Both the position numbers and the translations under genes were made by a program. A stretch of 64,000 nucleotides of DNA from Collinsella bouchesdurhonensis (lineage in GTDB: Bacteria; Actinomycetota; Coriobacteriia; Coriobacteriales; Coriobacteriaceae). This document shows, piece after piece, positions 45,496 through 53,539 of this stretch (position 1 is its first letter; every line of letters starts with the position of its first letter). Where the stretch lies: positions 62,001 through 126,000 of the forward strand of contig NZ_LT699743.1 in the NCBI RefSeq assembly GCF_900155365.1. The letters run 5' to 3'. The notes under the pieces were generated by a model. That model worked only from the letters and a program-made list of their open reading frames with translations, was not told where the DNA came from and searched no databases.

Positions 45496-46782
45496 TTATT
45501 TAAAGAACCCGTCGTAATCGTACATCTTCATCTGGCTCTCCACCTTAGCGATGGTATCGAGAACGACGCCCACCATAATAAGGATGGAAGTACCGCCAAA
45601 AGCACGGATCAGCGTGTTGCCGGTGAAGCTGAACACAATCGAAGGCACAATGGCGATAATTGCCAAGAAAATGGCAGAAGGCAGGGTGATCTTGGACAGC
45701 GCGTTCTTGATGTAGGCAGCGGTAGCGCGACCCGGGCGCACGCCAGGGATAAAGCCACCCTGCTTCTGCAAGTTGTCAGCAGTATCCTCGGGATTGAACA
45801 CCATAGAGGTGTAGAAGTACGCAAAGAACACGATGAGCACGACGTTAAGCACCCAGTTGAGCCAACCAGAAGACAGCGCGCCAGCGACAACCTGAATCCA
45901 AGCCACACCGGGGAAGAACACAGCGATCTGCGCCGGGAAGTACAGAAGTGCACTCGCAAAGATGATGGGGATGACGCCCGCCGTATTGACCTTAATAGGA
46001 AGATACGTGGACTGGCCGCCCATCATACGACGACCGACAACGCGCTTGGCATACTGCACCGGAATACGACGCTGGCCACGCTCAATGTAGACGATCAGCG
46101 GAATGACGATCAGGATAACGACGCAAACGATAACGGTCATCAGGATGCCGCTGTTTCCGTTCTCAACACTCGAGTAGATCGACTGAGGCAGGCCCGCCAT
46201 GATGTTGGCGAAGATGATAAGGCTCATGCCGTTGCCGATACCGCGCTGAGTGATGAGCTCGCCCATCCACATGATGAGCATAGCGCCGGCGACAAGCGTA
46301 CCCACGATCACGATATCGAAAATGATCTCGGGAGCATCGGCGCCGTTGAAGCTGATACCGAAGCTCTTGAACAGGAACAGATAACCGATCGAGTTCAGAA
46401 TCGCGAGAGCAAGCGTGAGATAACGCGAATACTGGGTGATCTTGGTCTGACCGACCTCGCCTTCACGAGCAAGCTCGTGCAAAGACGGCACCACGGCCTG
46501 AAGCATCTGAAGGATGATCGAGCTCGTGATGTAGGGCATGATGCCCAAAGAGAACACCGATACGTACGCCAAAGCGCCACCGGAGAACAAGTTCAGCAGG
46601 GCCATAGCACCCGAAGCCACCGAGGTACCGGTATTCGAGAAAAGGCCCGTTATCCCCTGGAAGGGGATACCGGGCACGGGAATGTGCGCACCGAGACGGT
46701 ACAGCACAAGCATGGCGATGGTGAAAATGATCTTGCCGCGCAGCTCTTTGATAGAGAATGCGTTTTTAAGACCAGTTAGCAC
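45496..46782 (-). CDS. secY: Protein translocase subunit SecY
   Basis: The channel subunit of the Sec translocon, 428 residues with ten TM segments. MLTGLKNAFSIKELRGKIIFTIAMLVLYRLGAHIPVPGI opens it, and VGRRMMGGQSTYLPIKVNTAGVIPIIFASALLYFPAQ and YKFIPGVRPG-like FIPGVRPGRATA are diagnostic. The start overlaps rplO by 7 bp. Its partner ATPase SecA is encoded in the same window at 12829-15633. Confidence 0.97.
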   Translation of the reverse strand: MLTGLKNAFSIKELRGKIIFTIAMLVLYRLGAHIPVPGIPFQGITGLFSNTGTSVASGAMALLNLFSGGALAYVSVFSLGIMPYITSSIILQMLQAVVPSLHELAREGEVGQTKITQYSRYLTLALAILNSIGYLFLFKSFGISFNGADAPEIIFDIVIVGTLVAGAMLIMWMGELITQRGIGNGMSLIIFANIMAGLPQSIYSSVENGNSGILMTVIVCVVILIVIPLIVYIERGQRRIPVQYAKRVVGRRMMGGQSTYLPIKVNTAGVIPIIFASALLYFPAQIAVFFPGVAWIQVVAGALSSGWLNWVLNVVLIVFFAYFYTSMVFNPEDTADNLQKQGGFIPGVRPGRATAAYIKNALSKITLPSAIFLAIIAIVPSIVFSFTGNTLIRAFGGTSILIMVGVVLDTIAKVESQMKMYDYDGFFK

Positions 46783-47225
46783 GGCAGCTCGACCGACCCT
46801 CCGGCGGCCTCGATCTTAGCCTTGGCAGAAGCCGAAGCCTTGTCGACCTTGACCGTGAGTTTCTTGCTGATCTCGCCGTTGCCGAGCACCTTGACGGGCT
46901 CGAACTCGCTCTTGATGAGGCCAGCGGCCTTCAGAGCAGCACCGTCGACCACAGCGCCATCCTCGAAACGGGCATCGAGAGCGGAGATGTTAATCGGGCT
47001 GTACTCGATACGACGGGGATTGCGGAAGCCGGGGAGCTTAGGCAGACGCATCGCGAGCGGGGTCTGGCCACCCTCGAAGCCAGCGCCCTTGGTACCACCG
47101 GAACGGGAACCCTGGCCGTTCTGACCACGGCCGGCAGTGGTGCCGTGACCGGAAGAATTACCGCGACCGACACGCTTACGCTTGTGCGTAGAGCCCGGTG
47201 CGGGAGTAAGATCGTGAAGCTGCAT
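46776..47225 (-). CDS. rplO: Ribosomal protein L15
   Basis: A 149-residue 50S protein. LHDLTPAPGSTHKRKRVGRGNSSGHGTTAGRGQNGQGSRSGG and FEGGQTPLAMRLPKLPGFRNPRR are the family signature; a globular C-terminal half follows. It lies between rpmD and secY with short spacing. Confidence 0.97.
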   Translation of the reverse strand: MQLHDLTPAPGSTHKRKRVGRGNSSGHGTTAGRGQNGQGSRSGGTKGAGFEGGQTPLAMRLPKLPGFRNPRRIEYSPINISALDARFEDGAVVDGAALKAAGLIKSEFEPVKVLGNGEISKKLTVKVDKASASAKAKIEAAGGSVELPC

Positions 47226-47227
47226 TG

Positions 47228-47410
47228 CTACTCCTCTACAATCTCGACAAGGTGCTTGACCTTGAAGAGCATACCGCGAACGCTCTCGTTATCAGTGATC
47301 TCGCGCTCTTCACGGATCCTGTGAAGACCGAGGGCGCGAACGGTCTTAACCTGATCGTCCTTGCAGCCGTTAGTGCTGCGAATCTGACGAATCTTGATGG
47401 TGTTAGCCAT
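47228..47410 (-). CDS. rpmD: Ribosomal protein L30
   Basis: A 60-residue uL30: MANTIKIRQIRSTNGCKDDQ, VRALGLHRIREEREITDNESVRGMLFKVKHLVEI. ATG 47410 is chosen; it is two bases from the rpsE stop, and the frame further upstream is inside rpsE. It lies in the standard rpsE-rpmD-rplO order. Confidence 0.96.
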   Translation of the reverse strand: MANTIKIRQIRSTNGCKDDQVKTVRALGLHRIREEREITDNESVRGMLFKVKHLVEIVEE

Positions 47411-47412
47411 TC

Positions 47413-47934
47413 CTACTTCACCTTCCCGGTAAACATCTCGGAAACGGTGATACCACGACGAGCGGCGACATCCTCGGGAGCGGAGAGCTCCTTGAGGCCC
47501 TCGCAAGCGGCCTTGATGATGTTCAGACCGTTATCGGTACCGAGAGACTTGGACAGGACGTTCTTGATGCCGGCAAGCTCGAAGAGGGGACGCACTGCGC
47601 CACCGGCGATAACGCCGGTACCCTCGACAGCGGGCTTGATAACGATGCGGCCAGCACCGAAGTGACCCTCGACCTCGTGAGGAATGGTGCCATCCTCGGT
47701 CACGGGCACGTGGAACATGTTCTTCTTGGCGTCCAGGGAAGCCTTGGAGATGGCCAGGGGCACCTCAGCGGACTTGCCCATGCCAAGACCAATATTGCCC
47801 TTGCCATCGCCCACGACAACGAGAGCGACGAGGGACATGCGGCGACCGCCCTTGACGGTCTTGGAAACACGGTTGATGAAAACGACGCGCTCCTCGAACT
47901 CGGAGGCCTCGCGCTGCTTTTGATTACGAGCCAT
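47413..47934 (-). CDS. rpsE: Ribosomal protein S5
   Basis: A 173-residue decoding-fidelity protein. FEERVVFINRVSKTVKGGRRMSLVALVVVGDGKGNIGLGMGKSAEVP is the RNA-binding N-terminal domain; GVIAGGAVRPLFELAGIKNVLSKSLGTDNGLNIIKA the C-terminal. GGRRM holds the loop altered in spectinomycin-resistant mutants elsewhere and looks wild type. Confidence 0.97.
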   Translation of the reverse strand: MARNQKQREASEFEERVVFINRVSKTVKGGRRMSLVALVVVGDGKGNIGLGMGKSAEVPLAISKASLDAKKNMFHVPVTEDGTIPHEVEGHFGAGRIVIKPAVEGTGVIAGGAVRPLFELAGIKNVLSKSLGTDNGLNIIKAACEGLKELSAPEDVAARRGITVSEMFTGKVK

Positions 47935-47948
47935 GTGCTACAAACCTC

Positions 47949-48314
47949 CTAGAACTTGAGACCAGCGGCGCGAGCGCCGTCGGCGAGGGCCTTGACGCGG
48001 CCGTGATAGATGCGGCCACCGCGGTCGAAAGCGACGGTAGTGATACCGGCCTCGAGAGCGCGCTTGGCGACGAGCTCGCCAACCTTCTCGGCAGCCGTCT
48101 TGTTCGAGGTGGTCATGCCCTCGAACTCAGCCTCGAGCGTCGAAGCGGAAACCAGGGTACGGGAACCCTCGGTATCGTCGATGATCTGGGCGTAGATATT
48201 GGCGTTGGTGCGGGTAACGCGCAGACGCGGACGCTCGGCAGTGCCCGAGACCTTACCGCGAACACGACGCTGACGACGCTTGAGACCCGCCAACTTCGCC
48301 TTATGCTTATTCAT
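47949..48314 (-). CDS. rplR: Ribosomal protein L18
   Basis: A 121-residue 5S-rRNA-binding protein. [35 protein letters not shown] and [28 protein letters not shown]-like ending (ARAAGLKF) are typical. A 70-bp spacer to rplF contains the inverted repeat CACCTAA/TTAGGTG, larger than usual for this junction. Confidence 0.96.
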   Translation of the reverse strand: MNKHKAKLAGLKRRQRRVRGKVSGTAERPRLRVTRTNANIYAQIIDDTEGSRTLVSASTLEAEFEGMTTSNKTAAEKVGELVAKRALEAGITTVAFDRGGRIYHGRVKALADGARAAGLKF

Positions 48315-48384
48315 GCTGAATACTCCTTAGAAGTCAGTGCCGACACCTAACGGGGTATCGGACTTGCGCATTAGGTGGGACCTA

Positions 48385-48921
48385 CTACTTAGCGGCCTTA
48401 CCGAGCTTACGACGGATGTGCTCGCCAACGTAGTGGATACCCTTGCCCTTGTAAGGCTCGGGGGCGCGCTTGCTGCGGATCTCCGCGGCAACCTGGCCGA
48501 CCTGCTGCTTGTTGATGCCCTTAACGTTGATGTGCGTGTTATCGGGCACCTCGAAGGTGATGCCTTCGGGAGCTGCATAGTTGACGGGGTGAGAATAACC
48601 GAGGGACAGCTCGAGGTCTTTGCCTTTGAGCTGGACACGGTAGCCGACGCCGGCGAGCTCGAGGCCCTTGGTGTAGCCCTCGGAAACGCCCACGACCATG
48701 TTGTGGATGAGGGCGCGGGTGAGGCCGTGCATAGCGCGGGTCTCACGCTCGTCATCGGGGCGGGAGACATGCAGGGTGTCGCCCTCGACCTCGATGGTCA
48801 GCTTCTCATAGAAATCATTCTCAAGGGTGCCCTTGGGACCCTTGACGGACACGTGAGTGCCGTTGACTGCCACTTCGACTCCAGCGGGAATCTGGACAGG
48901 CTTATTACCGATACGAGACAC
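48385..48921 (-). CDS. rplF: Ribosomal protein L6
   Basis: A 178-residue protein with two similar domains: [21 protein letters not shown] and [37 protein letters not shown], ending [31 protein letters not shown]. It sits near the factor-binding centre of the 50S subunit. Confidence 0.97.
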   Translation of the reverse strand: MSRIGNKPVQIPAGVEVAVNGTHVSVKGPKGTLENDFYEKLTIEVEGDTLHVSRPDDERETRAMHGLTRALIHNMVVGVSEGYTKGLELAGVGYRVQLKGKDLELSLGYSHPVNYAAPEGITFEVPDNTHINVKGINKQQVGQVAAEIRSKRAPEPYKGKGIHYVGEHIRRKLGKAAK

Positions 48922-48955
48922 GGTGATCTCCTTTTCCTTCTACTCGCCGAATCAA

Positions 48956-49354
48956 TTACCAGACGAAAGCGATGATCTCGCCGCCGACACCGTTAGCACG
49001 GCAGTCGCGGTCGGTCATAACGCCCTTGCTGGTAGAAACGATCGCGGTACCAAGACCACCGCGGACGCGGGGGAGGTCCTTTACGCCGGCGTACTTGCGC
49101 AGACCGGGCTTGGAGATACGGCGGATGCCGTTGATGACCTTAGCCTTCTTGGGACCGTACTTGAGGGTGATGTGCAGGGTCTTCTGGGGCATGGTGTCCT
49201 CCACCGTGTAGCCCTCGATGAAGCCCTCCTCGTAGATGACACGAGCGATCTCCACGAGCTTCTTGCTGCTCGGCATGGAGACCGTGGCCTTGTTCGCAGA
49301 GTTCGCGTTACGAATACGCGTAAGCATGTCTGCGATCGGGTCTGTGACGTTCAT
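48956..49354 (-). CDS. rpsH: Ribosomal protein S8
   Basis: A 132-residue primary 16S-binding protein. [20 protein letters not shown] opens it and [26 protein letters not shown] is the signature end. In E. coli it represses the spc operon by binding near rplE. ATG 49354 has AGGAGAATCT upstream; the open frame continues further back without family sequence. Confidence 0.97.
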   Translation of the reverse strand: MNVTDPIADMLTRIRNANSANKATVSMPSSKKLVEIARVIYEEGFIEGYTVEDTMPQKTLHITLKYGPKKAKVINGIRRISKPGLRKYAGVKDLPRVRGGLGTAIVSTSKGVMTDRDCRANGVGGEIIAFVW

Positions 49355-49475
49355 GCAGATTCTCCTTCGTTCTTGATGAACACGTGCAGTGGTTCTCCCT
49401 CGCCCATAGCGATTGAGCCTACCTCGCACGTTCTTCCTTGCATTGCGGCTGCACACCGCATGCACTGGTAGTGAC

Positions 49476-49661
49476 TTACCAGCTGGCCTTCTTGATGCCG
49501 GGAAGCTCGCCCTTCAGTGCAAGCTCACGGAAGCAGACACGGCACAGGCCGAACTTGCGGTAAACCGAATGCGGACGGCCGCAACGCTGGCAACGGCTGT
49601 ACTTGCGCGTCGAGAACTTCGGCTCACGGCTGCACTTGACGATCATCGATGTCTTAGCCAC
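49476..49661 (-). CDS. rpsN: Ribosomal protein S14, zinc type
   Basis: A 61-residue type Z uS14: [31 protein letters not shown] with Cys24 and Cys27, and [11 protein letters not shown] with Cys40 and Cys43 binding zinc. ATG 49661 has AGGAGGAAATA upstream. It lies between rplE and rpsH. Confidence 0.97.
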   Translation of the reverse strand: MAKTSMIVKCSREPKFSTRKYSRCQRCGRPHSVYRKFGLCRVCFRELALKGELPGIKKASW

Positions 49662-49747
49662 TTATTTCCTCCTCACATTGAGTATTGTTCGCTCCGCGGC
49701 GGGCACGCGCGTCTTGCACGTGCCCGCCGGCATCGGAGCAGATGAAC

Positions 49748-50305
49748 CTATTTCTTGAACGGGAACCCGAAGGCGTCGAGAAGGGCCTTGGCCTCTTCGT
49801 CGGTCTTCGCGGTCGTCACGATGGTGATATCCATACCACGCTGATGATCGACGGAATCGAAGTCGATCTCGGGGAAGATGAGCTGCTCGGTAACGCCCAT
49901 GGAGAAGTTACCACGGCCGTCGAAGCTCTTAGCGGAAATGCCGCGGAAGTCGCGGATACGGGGGATCGCCACAGAGGTCAGACGATCGAAGAACTCCCAC
50001 ATGCGGTCGCCGCGCAGAGTGACCTTGGCGCCGATGGGCATACCGGCACGCAGGTGGAAGGTAGCGATGGACTTACGAGCACGGGTCACCATCGGCTGCT
50101 GGCCAGTGATGGCGCGCAGGTCGCGGACAGCGCCCTCGATTGCCTTGGAATCGGTAGCGGCCTCGCCGACACCCATGTTCACGACGATCTTCTCGAACTT
50201 CGGGATCATCATGACATTCTCGTACTGGAACTTGTCGTGCAGAGCCTGCTTGACTTCGTTCTGGTACTTGGTCTTGAGACGCGGGACGTACTTCTCTTCA
50301 GCCAT
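49748..50305 (-). CDS. rplE: Ribosomal protein L5
   Basis: A 185-residue 5S-binding protein: [42 protein letters not shown] and [38 protein letters not shown] 50305 has AAGGAGTG upstream. It is the first ribosomal gene of this block. rplX, which precedes it in nearly all bacteria, is 13.1 kb away at 63455, so rplE needs its own promoter. Confidence 0.96.
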   Translation of the reverse strand: MAEEKYVPRLKTKYQNEVKQALHDKFQYENVMMIPKFEKIVVNMGVGEAATDSKAIEGAVRDLRAITGQQPMVTRARKSIATFHLRAGMPIGAKVTLRGDRMWEFFDRLTSVAIPRIRDFRGISAKSFDGRGNFSMGVTEQLIFPEIDFDSVDHQRGMDITIVTTAKTDEEAKALLDAFGFPFKK

Positions 50306-50389
50306 TGTTCACTCCTTCATGGGGTTTTAAGCATGGGGCTTGGCCACGCAACTCACCAACCGTGAGCTGCGGGTTGTCCTCATGCCTCC

Positions 50390-50401
50390 TGTCGTACGAC
50401 A
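50390..50401. promoter_or_regulatory. Perfect 12-bp palindrome in the rplE leader
   Basis: TGTCGTACGACA is fully self-complementary and lies 85 bp ahead of rplE, next to AGGAGG. It could be an operator or part of an RNA structure. No family is recognised. Confidence 0.4.
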
Positions 50402-50462
50402 TGCCCTTATGGCTAAAAGTAGGCATGACGAAACCTCGACAGGAGCCGACAAAACAGTCGTT

Positions 50463-50494
50463 ACTATACGCGTGTTTTGCCGCCTGTGCCACAA
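50463..50494 (-). promoter_or_regulatory. Possible promoter of the rplE-led operon
   Basis: TATAGT on the minus strand (50463-50468) is a good -10. The best -35 candidate, TTGTGG at 50489-50494, is 20 bp away, longer than ideal. A promoter is expected here because the normal upstream genes are missing. Confidence 0.3.
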
Positions 50495-50644
50495 AAAGGT
50501 TTATAAGCAGGTGAAATCCACATATCCGCAACGTGCCGCATCGGTCGCGGGCGACTGGTGGCGAGCAGCAGACGGCGGCTCTCCTTTCGTTTACCGCGAC
50601 TCTGTCCGAAGCCCGATTTCCCGTCAATGCAAAAACGGGTCTCT

Positions 50645-50683
50645 AAAACGACCGCCTAAAACGGTTGCCTAAAACGACTGCCT
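50645..50683. repeat. 13-bp tandem repeat, three units
   Basis: TAAAACGACCGCC, TAAAACGGTTGCC and TAAAACGACTGCC follow without gaps, and decayed units (TAACGGCTGCC, TGAAACGGCTAC, TAAAACGGCTTT) continue to about 50732. No gene is seen. Confidence 0.8.
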
Positions 50684-50767
50684 GAAAACCTCTCCAATAA
50701 CGGCTGCCTGAAACGGCTACTAAAACGGCTTTCTCTTTTATTTGCACTCCGTCCCCGCCGCCGGATG

Positions 50768-51036
50768 ACTGGCGGAGATTCTAACGTTCCCGAAATGACT
50801 GGCGGATATCGCGCTTTTTCCGATGCCGGGCGGAAATGACCGGCGGAAATACTAACGTTTCCGAAATGACTGGCGGAGAATCACTCGCTATCCGGCTAAA
50901 TTCGTCACTAAAACGTACACAGACCCGCCAATCATCGAAAAACGAATGAAAAACCGCCAGTCGTTCGGGGGCAGAGGGACAGAAAAACGTATCCGGATCC
51001 GCCGCTCGTTCTCAAACGAAAAAAATCCGCCAGCCA
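50768..51036. repeat. Four-arm palindromic element, copy C, with extra outer arms
   Basis: The core has GACCGGCGG at 50839 and GACTGGCGG at 50869 facing CCGCCAATC at 50926 and CCGCCAGTC at 50955 (spacings 30, 57, 29). Outer arms are GACTGGCGG at 50768 and 50798 (30 apart), an extra GCCGGGCGG at 50826, and CCGCCGCTC at 51000 and CCGCCAGCC at 51028 (28 apart). Spacers again contain AACGTTTCCGAAA. This looks like two nested or partly duplicated copies within the 1.3-kb gene-free stretch upstream of rplE. Confidence 0.85.
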
Positions 51037-51612
51037 TCTGCTGCAGGAACCGCAAAACACACTCAAAGCCGTCAGTCGCCTCTCCTTCTCCCGTCTCGGT
51101 ACCCATCAGGAGCCTCTGTATCAAATGGATGACAACCGGACCAGGCACCCCTAAGACGATCAACAGAAGCGTTACTTTGAAAGATGAGCCACACCTAAGA
51201 CCCGCACGCGATCCAGCACAACCCGGGCGGCAAGCCGCCGCTCCGAAAGATAAGCCCTATTAGCAACCGTAAAGAGCTCTTTCATGCCAGGCAAAATAGG
51301 CCGCTTCAAGCAACACGTCATCGGCTCTCAAAGGGGAATGACGCCCCAGCGTTTACACAAATGCTCGCGCTCGCCGCGCATTCACTCTCCGACATGCGTC
51401 TTTATGAAAAAGAGCTGTATTTATCCATGCTGCAAACCGAACACCCAGCAAACAACCGTGAGCAAATCGCACGAAACAGGACATTGACCAGCGCTGTTAG
51501 TTTTTGGGGAGATATTGCAGAAAAGCCGTCCAGTTATTTGGAAGACAACGGGGAAAATCGCTGAATACGACCGCATATGCTCCTTAAAAAACTCCAGACT
51601 CGAGGGGCGATC
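51037..51612. other. Gene-free stretch ahead of the AbiEi/VSR-like gene
   Basis: Apart from a decayed repeat arm (CCGTCAGTC at 51070) I see no gene, RNA or clear repeat here. Base composition is more AT-rich than the neighbouring genes. A promoter for the following gene must lie in it, but no -35/-10 pair stands out. Confidence 0.5.
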
Positions 51613-52623
51613 ATGAACAGCAGAAAAGCAGAGCTGCGGCTCGCGGCGCAATTCGAAGACGCCATCGCGCGCGGGGCATGTCTGGCTCCCGCTATGCAGC
51701 GCGACTATCAGCTGCTCAAAAGGCGAATGAACCAGAAAAAGGTCGTAGAGCCACGGCACGGAGTATTCGCGCCTGTCGACTGCTGGAACAAGCTCGGTGA
51801 TCGGCAACGCTATCTCCACGTCCTGCGAAGTATGGCCGCAAAACATCCGGATTGGGTGTTTTGCTCGTTTAGCGCTGCTGTCATCCAAGGACTTGCGGTG
51901 TCGAAAAAGCAGCTTCGCGCAATCCACATTGCCTCTCCAGCCAATCATTGCGGAGAGGCGCCAACTGGTGTGGTCCGCTATCGTCCGTCTCAGCTCTCGG
52001 TCGTCACCATCAATGGACTTAAAACTACCCCAGAGGTCGAGACGGTCTTTTGCTGCGCCGCACGCGGAGGTTTCTCGGAAGGACTGATTGTTGCCGACTC
52101 TTTTCTGCGAAACAACAACATGGATAGCAGGCAGTTGTACACCCAGTTTCTATGCATCGGAAAAAACAGACCCGGCAAAGCATGTGCGCTCAGAGTTGCT
52201 CGCTACGCCGACGAAAGATCAGAGAACGGTGGGGAATCGAAAGCGCGCGCCGTAATGATCGAAGGCGGATGGGAAACGCCCGATCTACAGGTTGAAATCG
52301 ACGATCCCGAGCATCCAGGAAACCCCTATCGTGTCGATTTCCTCTGGTCCCACCTCACAAAACCCGTTATCGGCGAGCTCGATGGGCTCGAAAAATACCG
52401 CGCAGCCAAGACAGAAGATGACGAACAACACGCGCTCAACGTCATGATGCGCGAGCGGCAACGCGAATCACGTCTTTCATTAGCAGGCTTCACGGTCATG
52501 AGGTTCACCATGGAAGACGTGAACGTACCGGAACGTCTCTATAGAAAAATGGAACTTGCGGGCATTCCAAGAATCCCATTGAGCGATTCTCTCCGTCTTG
52601 GTGCCCCCGGTGACAGTCTCTGA
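51613..52623 (+). CDS. AbiEi-like protein with a C-terminal VSR/DUF559-type nuclease domain
   Basis: A 336-residue protein. The N-terminal two thirds resemble AbiEi-type antitoxin/transcription-factor proteins: VFAPVDCW..., PDWVFCSFSAAVIQGLAV, LRAIHIAS, TTPEVETVFCCAARGGFSEGLIVADS. The C-terminal part has a very-short-patch-repair-like core: YRVDFLW with Asp242, GELDG with Glu255 and Asp257, then RESRLSLAGFTVMRFTMEDV. Active-site residues look intact. Function is unknown; no AbiEii-like toxin gene is adjacent. ATG 51613 has GAGGGG upstream. It stands alone, flanked on both sides by palindromic repeats, within the DNA that splits rplX from rplE, so it may be horizontally acquired. Confidence 0.65.
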   Translation: MNSRKAELRLAAQFEDAIARGACLAPAMQRDYQLLKRRMNQKKVVEPRHGVFAPVDCWNKLGDRQRYLHVLRSMAAKHPDWVFCSFSAAVIQGLAVSKKQLRAIHIASPANHCGEAPTGVVRYRPSQLSVVTINGLKTTPEVETVFCCAARGGFSEGLIVADSFLRNNNMDSRQLYTQFLCIGKNRPGKACALRVARYADERSENGGESKARAVMIEGGWETPDLQVEIDDPEHPGNPYRVDFLWSHLTKPVIGELDGLEKYRAAKTEDDEQHALNVMMRERQRESRLSLAGFTVMRFTMEDVNVPERLYRKMELAGIPRIPLSDSLRLGAPGDSL

Positions 52624-52940
52624 GCGCGGAAAATGAAACCAGGCGGCGAACCTTCCATCGTTTTTTTAAAAAACGATTCTCAGGTCGCCTCTTCTCAGTC
52701 AGCGAGCCGAAAAAAATTGACAGGAAACGCGAGCCCCGGAGCTTGGCCCTCTTGCTTAAACTGCTCAATTTTTCGTGCTCACGGTGCTCATTTCCCGATG
52801 ATCACTCGGACCACTTCTTAGTGAACATCAACAGACGTGAGTCCGCCCGCCGTGCTGCGGCAGCTCGTGCAGGCGATGAGCTCCTCCTGGAGGCGTGAGT
52901 CCGCCCCCAATGAATAGCGATTTTACATACAATCGCAAAT

Positions 52941-53036
52941 GAATGGCGATTTCTCGAACAAAAAATGGCGGAAAACAGTCGTTTAATGCACCGTTTTCCG
53001 CCAGCCATTTAGAAAAGACGCGGATTTCCGCCAGCG
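52941..53036. repeat. Degenerate relative of the four-arm palindromic element
   Basis: GAATGGCGA (52941) and AAATGGCGG (52963) face CCGCCAGCC (52998) and CCGCCAGCG (53028). Spacings 22, 35 and 30 differ from the standard, so part has been lost. Just before it TGAGTCCGCCC occurs twice (52839 and 52896), 57 bp apart. Confidence 0.6.
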
Positions 53037-53068
53037 ATTTTGCCAGCCAGTCCAGAACAAACGAAAAG

Positions 53069-53160
53069 CCGCCAGTCGTCCGCCGCGGCAACCCAAAACG
53101 CATCCAGAACCGCCAGGGATTCCACTGCGGCAACTCAAAACGTATGCAGAACCGCCGGGC
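53069..53160. repeat. 41/42-bp tandem repeat, two full units and part of a third
   Basis: Units start CCGCCAGTC (53069), CCGCCAGGG (53110) and CCGCCGGGC (53152). The two full units share GCGGCAACYCAAAACG and end CAGAA. A similar 42-bp unit occurs after copy C (51028-51069). The units use the same 9-mer as the palindromic element but repeat in one direction. Confidence 0.7.
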
Positions 53161-53209
53161 ATCTTCCCCTTGTCCACCTCGGCATCCATCCAGGACATTA
53201 CCGACGAAT

Positions 53210-53333
53210 GAGTGGCGGAAATTCATACGTTTTCGAAATAAGTGGCGGAAACTCGCACACTATTCAGCAGGTTCCCTCCCGCAAACGCATGCAGATCCGC
53301 CATTCGTTCTCAAACGAAAGAAAACCGCCAGTC
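53210..53333. repeat. Four-arm palindromic intergenic element, copy D
   Basis: GAGTGGCGG at 53210 and AAGTGGCGG at 53240 face CCGCCATTC at 53297 and CCGCCAGTC at 53325: spacings 30, 57 and 28. The first spacer contains ATACGTTTTCGAAAT, close to that of copies B and C. With the previous repeats it fills most of the 916-bp gene-free stretch between the AbiEi/VSR-like gene and the NCS2 permease gene. Confidence 0.85.
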
Positions 53334-53539
53334 GTCGAGAAGCACGCAGGCTTCCGGCCGCCAACTCACGGCGGCCAACTCCCGATAGGCCTCGAGAAGC
53401 ACACGGCGCAGCACTGGCCATCACAAAGCGCACGAATACCTGCCAGCTGCCCGCCATCGGGCAGAGTGCCGGATGCATCGCCGCAGCGAGGCATCGCAGC
53501 AAATGGCGGGCCGCAGCCTAAATCCGCCCGGTGCCAGCG

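Noticed and set aside
50768-53333. CRISPR array
   Set aside because: Repeats are short, degenerate and present in both orientations with related rather than unique spacers; no cas genes are near.
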